DNA of 57,646 nt from Imhoffiella purpurea (GTDB taxonomy: Bacteria; Pseudomonadota; Gammaproteobacteria; Chromatiales; Chromatiaceae): contig NZ_AONC01000036.1 in NCBI RefSeq assembly GCF_000585215.1, positions 1-57,646 on the forward strand, in the 5' to 3' direction. How positions within the stretch are numbered: position 1 is the stretch's first letter; each line of letters opens with the position of its first letter. The translations under genes and the position numbers were made by a program. Below, in pieces: positions 53,400-57,646 of this stretch. A model generated the notes under the pieces. The model did not search any database, was not told where the DNA came from, and saw only the letters and a list, made by a program, of their open reading frames with translations.

Positions 53400-55568
53400 A
53401 TGGCGATGCTCCAAGACTCGATCATCAGGACGGGCCGCGCGGTTCGGCCCACGGGCCTCCGGGCAGGTCTCTTGTGGGCGCTGCTGCTCTTGCCCCTGCT
53501 CGCCGCGGCGAGCGAGGTGACGACCGAGCATGTGACGGCCCGCCTGGTCGCGGAGCGAGACCGGATCGCACCTGGTACCAGCGTCGACCTGGCGCTGGTG
53601 CTCGACATCCAGCCGGGATGGCATACCTACTGGCGCAATCCGGGCGATTCGGGCGAGTCGCCCCGGATCGACTGGACTCTGCCCGATGGCGTGACGGCGA
53701 GCGAGATCCGCTGGCCGCATCCGGAGCTGATTCGGGTCGGTCCGCTGGCGAATTACGGATACTCGGGCCGGGCCCTCCACCTGGTCTCCCTCGCGGTGCC
53801 GCCGGACTGGCCGGCCGGTACGCCCGTCCCCATCCGGGCCGAGGCCCATTGGCTGGTGTGCGAGGAGCATTGCATCCCCGAATCCGGCATCCTGGATCTG
53901 ACCCTGGAGACCGCCGGGACACCTGGACCCATGGATCCCGAGGTCGCCGACCTCTTCGACGTGGCGCGTTCGTCCTTGCCCGAGGGCGAGGTTCTTGGCG
54001 CGCGCGTCGTCGAAGGGGATGGGGGACTGGGGTTGTCCGTTCCGCTGGCGGAGAATCCGCAGCTTCCCGTTCGGGGGGCGGTATCGGTCTGGTTCTTCGC
54101 CGGGAGCTGGGGGCTGATCGAGCATGCCGCGGACCAGCCTTGGCGGATCGGCGGGAATCGGCTGGAGATGGATCTGACTCCGGGCGCCATGGCCGCCACG
54201 GCGGACCCAGAGGGTGTCCTGGTGGTGGCTGGACCTGACGGCGGATCCCGGGCCTTCTCGCTCGTCGCCGAGCGCGGTTCCCCGCCGGTCTCGACCGGAT
54301 CCACGGGCGGCGAGGGGCTGAGCCTGCCGGTCGCACTGGTTTTCGCCCTGCTCGGTGGGCTCATCCTGAACCTCATGCCCTGCGTCTTCCCGGTGCTGGC
54401 GATCAAGGCGCTGAGCCTGACGAGCGGACAGGACGAGGGGGCAGGGCGGCGGGCGCTTCACGGCCTCGCCTATACAGGCGGGGTGCTGCTGTTCTTCGGG
54501 CTGCTGGGCGCCCTGCTGCTGGCATTGCGCGCCGGCGGGGCCGCCGTCGGCTGGGGCTTCCAGCTCCAGTCCCCGTCCTTCGTCGCCTTGATGGCGGATC
54601 TCTTCCTGGTGATCGGGCTGTCGCTGGCCGGTGTCGTGACCCTGGGCGCACGGCTGATGGCCCTGGGTGGCGGGCGGACCGGGAGCGGTCTCGCGGGGGC
54701 CTTCGGGACGGGCGCGCTCGCCGCCCTGGTCGCCGCACCCTGTACCGCGCCCTTCATGGGGGCGGCGCTCGGCTATGCCCTGACGCTCGACTGGTCCGAG
54801 GCCATGACGGTGATCCTGGTCCTGGGGCTGGGGCTCGCACTGCCCTTCCTGGTATTGACGCTGGTCCCGGCGCTGGCGCGCCGACTGCCGCGGCCCGGAC
54901 CCTGGATGGAGATCCTCAAGCAGGGGCTCGCCTTTCCCATGTTCGCCGCCGCGGCCTGGCTGCTGTGGGTGCTCTCGGTCCAGACCGGTCCGCAGGGGCT
55001 GGCGCTGGGTCTGACCGCCATGCTGCTGCTCGCGTTCGGGCTCTGGGTCCGGGAGCGCACCTTGCTCGGGTCCTCGCGGCTGCGGCGGGGTGGGGCGGCG
55101 ACCGCCCTCGTCGGGCTCGTCGCGGCCCTGTGGCTGGGGGTCTCGACCGAGGGTTTGGAGACGTCCGCCGTTCGATCCGGGGCGGATGCGGATGAGGGTC
55201 GCATGTCCCTGATCGCCGAACCCTATTCGGCCGGGCGTCTCGCCGAGATCCGCGCCGAGGGCCGTCCCGTGCTGGTCAACATGACTGCCGCCTGGTGCAT
55301 CACCTGTCTGGTCAACGAGCGCGTGGCGCTGGTGACCGCCGCGACGGCCGAACTCTTCGACGCCCATGGGGTGGTCTATCTGAAGGGGGACTGGACCAAC
55401 CGGGACCCGTCGATCACCCGATATCTCGCCGGCTTCGGCCGGACCGGCGTGCCGCTCTACGTCTATTACGCGCCCGGACGGGAGCCCCGGGTGCTGCCCC
55501 AGATCCTGACCCCGGGCATCGTCCGGGACGTCGTCGCCGGCTCTGCGGAGCCGATCCCCAGCCATTGA
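53400..55568 (+). CDS. DsbD/ScsB-like thiol:disulfide interchange protein
   Basis: A 722-residue membrane protein. A signal peptide (LLWALLLLPLLAAAS) leads into an N-terminal periplasmic domain with a Cys pair (LVCEEHCIPE). Eight membrane helices (about 280-560) carry the two central cysteines in NLMPCVFPVLAIKALS and VAAPCTAPFMGAA. A C-terminal thioredoxin domain reads NMTAAWCITCLVNER. It passes electrons from cytoplasmic thioredoxin to periplasmic thiols. I start it at the ATG at 53400; the frame remains open to 53247 but that part belongs to the AAA-like remnant. Confidence 0.9.
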   Translation: MAMLQDSIIRTGRAVRPTGLRAGLLWALLLLPLLAAASEVTTEHVTARLVAERDRIAPGTSVDLALVLDIQPGWHTYWRNPGDSGESPRIDWTLPDGVTASEIRWPHPELIRVGPLANYGYSGRALHLVSLAVPPDWPAGTPVPIRAEAHWLVCEEHCIPESGILDLTLETAGTPGPMDPEVADLFDVARSSLPEGEVLGARVVEGDGGLGLSVPLAENPQLPVRGAVSVWFFAGSWGLIEHAADQPWRIGGNRLEMDLTPGAMAATADPEGVLVVAGPDGGSRAFSLVAERGSPPVSTGSTGGEGLSLPVALVFALLGGLILNLMPCVFPVLAIKALSLTSGQDEGAGRRALHGLAYTGGVLLFFGLLGALLLALRAGGAAVGWGFQLQSPSFVALMADLFLVIGLSLAGVVTLGARLMALGGGRTGSGLAGAFGTGALAALVAAPCTAPFMGAALGYALTLDWSEAMTVILVLGLGLALPFLVLTLVPALARRLPRPGPWMEILKQGLAFPMFAAAAWLLWVLSVQTGPQGLALGLTAMLLLAFGLWVRERTLLGSSRLRRGGAATALVGLVAALWLGVSTEGLETSAVRSGADADEGRMSLIAEPYSAGRLAEIRAEGRPVLVNMTAAWCITCLVNERVALVTAATAELFDAHGVVYLKGDWTNRDPSITRYLAGFGRTGVPLYVYYAPGREPRVLPQILTPGIVRDVVAGSAEPIPSH

Positions 55569-55600
55569 TCCATTCCATCGACCCAGCGAGGAGAATCGCC

Positions 55601-56224
55601 ATGTCTCGTTCGACCCTGAAGCAAGGCGCGCGCGCCGCCGCGCTGATCCTGATCGGTGTGTTCGCGACCGCTACCGCACTGGCCAAGCCGGAGGTCGGCG
55701 CCCCGGCGCCGGACTTCAGCGGGACCGACACCTCGGGCCGGACCTGGAGCCTGTCCGATCTCTCCGGCAAGACCCTGGTGCTGGAATGGACCAATCACGA
55801 CTGCCCCTACGTCCGCAAGCATTACGGCAGCGGCAACATGCAGGCCCTGCAGCGCGAGGCGACCGGCGAGGGCGTGGTCTGGCTCTCGGTGATCTCCTCG
55901 GCGCCAGGCAAGCAGGGGAGCCTGAGTCCCGCCGAGGCGGATGTCCTGACCGAGGAGCGCGGTGCCGCCCCGACGGCCGTGCTGCTCGATCCCGAGGGGA
56001 CCATCGGCCGCGCCTACGGCGCCAGCACCACCCCGCATATGTTCGTCGTCGACGGCAGCGGAACCCTGGTCTACATGGGCGGCATCGACGACCGGCCGAC
56101 CACCGATCCGGCGGACGTCGAGGGTGCGCACAACTACGTTCGCGCGGCCCTGGCCGATCTGGCGGCAGGCAAGCCCGTGTCGACCCCGGTGACGCGGCCC
56201 TACGGCTGCTCGGTGAAATACTGA
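55601..56224 (+). CDS. Periplasmic redoxin-family protein
   Basis: A 207-residue thioredoxin-fold protein with a signal peptide (about residues 1-28, TATALA). The nucleophile is in TNHDCPYVRKHYGSGNM, a one-cysteine variant without CxxC. A second conserved cysteine is near the end in RPYGCSVKY, so it may form a disulfide within or between subunits. The family is an AhpC/TSA-like redoxin. It begins 32 bp after dsbD, with AGGAGAAT upstream, and is probably kept reduced by it. Confidence 0.85.
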   Translation: MSRSTLKQGARAAALILIGVFATATALAKPEVGAPAPDFSGTDTSGRTWSLSDLSGKTLVLEWTNHDCPYVRKHYGSGNMQALQREATGEGVVWLSVISSAPGKQGSLSPAEADVLTEERGAAPTAVLLDPEGTIGRAYGASTTPHMFVVDGSGTLVYMGGIDDRPTTDPADVEGAHNYVRAALADLAAGKPVSTPVTRPYGCSVKY

Positions 56225-56355
56225 GATCGCTCCGGTTCGCGAGCGATTCTTGCTGCCGGGAGCGCCGAGGGTGAGCGACTGGGCCAATGGGCGTAACCTA
56301 GAATGCATTCCCGGGCCTTGAGCCCTCGGTGCATTTCTTCGCGAGACCGGCAGAC

Positions 56356-57525
56356 ATGGGCCATCTGGCAGGCAGCAAATCCGAGCTGACGCACCTGATC
56401 GACCGGCTGAACCGCTATCCCATCGGGCTGGTGGACAGCGAGCGGCTGCGCCGCATCCTCTCCCTTCTGTTCGACGAGACCGAGGCCTTCGTCGGCTCCC
56501 GCTTCCCGCTGCACGAGGCCACCCTGGACGAGCTGTCCGGACTGACCGGCATGGCGCCCGAGCCTCTGTTGCCGGTGCTCGAAAGGATGGCCGACAAGGG
56601 GCTGGTGATGGACATGCCCTACGCGGGCACGACCTACTATCTGCTGGTTCCCGGACTGATCGGCTTCATGGAGTTCAGCTTCATGCGCCGCCGGACCGAT
56701 CTGGCGCAGCCCGAACTGGCACGGCTCATGTCCGAGTATTTCGAGGAGCGGGGCCGGGACGGACAGATGGGCGAATTCTTCGGCAGCCCGACCCAGCTCA
56801 CCCGCGCCCTGGTGCATGAGGAGCACATCCCCGTCAGCTCGCGGATCACGGCCTACGAGGATGCCAGACGCATCATCCTGGATGCCGATTTCTGCGCCGT
56901 TACCCTCTGTTACTGCCGTCACAAGAAGGAGCATCTGGGCGAACCCTGCCGCAAGGGCGCGCCGGTCGAGGACATCTGCATGGTGCTCGGCGAGGGCGCG
57001 CGCTTCCTGGTCCGGCGCGGATTCGCCGAGGAGCGCGACAAGACGAGCATGCTGGAGACACTGGAGTATGCACGCTCGCTCGGGCTCACCCATGTCACCG
57101 ACAACGTTCGCGAACAGCCGTCCTTTCTCTGCAACTGCTGCCGTTGCTGTTGCGAGCTGATGGCGGGCGTTCAGCTCGGATTCGCCGATGGGATCGCCAA
57201 GACCCCCTTCCTGGCCGAGATCGACCCGGAACGATGCGACTACTGCGGCGCCTGTCTCCGGGCCTGCAACGTCAAATGCATCGGTCTCGCGTCAGAGGCC
57301 CGCGCGCGTCCCAAGCCGGATCGCTTCGCCGAGGTCGATGCGGCCGTCTGTCTCGGCTGCGGAGCCTGCATTCCGGTCTGCGAGCAGGGTGCGATCCGTC
57401 TGGTCGAGCGTGAGCGTCGGCCCAGGCCGCCCAGGAACCGGGGACGGATGTTCGCGCGCATCCTCTGGGAGAAGGGACGGCTGTGGCCCTTCGTCGTGGA
57501 TCGGGCCAAACGTCTCCTGTCATGA
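56356..57525 (+). CDS. 4Fe-4S protein with N-terminal helical domain
   Basis: A 389-residue soluble protein. Residues 1-130 are helical with a winged-helix-like section (LDELSGLTGMAPEPLLPVLERMADKGLV). The middle contains CAVTLCYCRHKKEHLGEPCRKG and then CNCCRCCCELM. Two ferredoxin-type clusters end the protein (CDYCGACLRACNVKC and CLGCGACIPVCEQG). The family is a wide-spread uncharacterised [4Fe-4S] protein sometimes linked to reductase pathways. I start it at the ATG at 56356; an in-frame GTG at 56329 is also possible. Confidence 0.8.
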   Translation: MGHLAGSKSELTHLIDRLNRYPIGLVDSERLRRILSLLFDETEAFVGSRFPLHEATLDELSGLTGMAPEPLLPVLERMADKGLVMDMPYAGTTYYLLVPGLIGFMEFSFMRRRTDLAQPELARLMSEYFEERGRDGQMGEFFGSPTQLTRALVHEEHIPVSSRITAYEDARRIILDADFCAVTLCYCRHKKEHLGEPCRKGAPVEDICMVLGEGARFLVRRGFAEERDKTSMLETLEYARSLGLTHVTDNVREQPSFLCNCCRCCCELMAGVQLGFADGIAKTPFLAEIDPERCDYCGACLRACNVKCIGLASEARARPKPDRFAEVDAAVCLGCGACIPVCEQGAIRLVERERRPRPPRNRGRMFARILWEKGRLWPFVVDRAKRLLS

Positions 57526-57646
57526 CGGCCAGCGCCATGATCGCAGGACCCGGTGACCAGGGCTTTGAAGGTCACGTAAGGTGAACATCCTGGCCCCAGC
57601 TGTCTTCGGGCTCGCCCGCTGTCGACTCGTTCGTCTGCACGGTGGC

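Noticed and set aside
57522-57646. A short frame overlapping the stop of the [4Fe-4S] protein and a GTG frame running off the right end
   Set aside because: The first has only 20 codons and the second has 22 visible codons, neither with a ribosome site or motif.

Overview
The window reads as high-GC chromosomal DNA of a purple sulfur bacterium (Chromatiaceae, close in content to Allochromatium, Thiocystis or Thiocapsa). The main evidence is a complete reverse-type dsr locus in the order dsrABEFHCMKLJOPNRS (15248-29517), the arrangement known from Allochromatium vinosum. DsrEFH and DsrL are present, which points to sulfur oxidation rather than sulfate reduction. The species call is inference.

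Positions 1 to about 6430 look like the right end of an integrative element. A 45-bp piece identical to the 3' half of a tRNA-Lys gene (anticodon loop to CCA) lies at 6429-6473, without its 5' half, and is followed by a terminator: this is what remains at one end of an element inserted in a tRNA gene. Inside the element are divergent Cro-like and CI-like regulators (5530-6314), a lambda-O-like replication protein whose gene holds eight 15-bp palindromic iterons (4918-5090), a helicase-loader-like gene, a VRR-NUC nuclease, and a translationally coupled cassette of a small protein, a patatin lipase and a FadL-like porin, followed by the start of a TolC-like protein.

Positions 7082-12465 are mostly core genome: PilZ protein, uvrC, pgsA, two identical tRNA-Gly genes with promoter and terminator, and a SufS-SufE fusion. 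Convergent to it lies a DsrC-family protein lacking both C-terminal cysteines (RspA type). Next, on the minus strand, is a three-gene unit of unknown role (63 aa, 240 aa, and a Cas6/Cmx6-like protein) with no CRISPR array or other cas genes. It is divergent from dsrA across a 960-bp non-coding region. I regard this orphan Cas6-like unit beside dsr as the best candidate for something new.

The dsr locus encodes siroheme sulfite reductase DsrAB, the sulfur relay DsrEFH and DsrC, the membrane complex DsrMKJOP, the NAD(P)H-linked flavoprotein DsrL, the siroheme amidase DsrN, and DsrR and DsrS. Together they oxidise stored sulfur to sulfite.

From 29960 to the right end the genes are mixed redox and stress functions: an FNR-like reductase, a persulfide dioxygenase-rhodanese fusion with a candidate sigma-54 promoter, CBS protein, a FtsH protease, a GltD-like protein, PRC-barrel protein, FMN reductase, a GltB-like FMN protein lacking the glutaminase domain, and pyruvate oxidase on the plus strand. 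Then fumarase, an RND pump with adaptor, a coiled-coil protein, TrkA- and TrkH-like potassium proteins and KatG lie on the minus strand. The window ends with a DsbD-like thiol reductase, a redoxin and a [4Fe-4S] protein on the plus strand.
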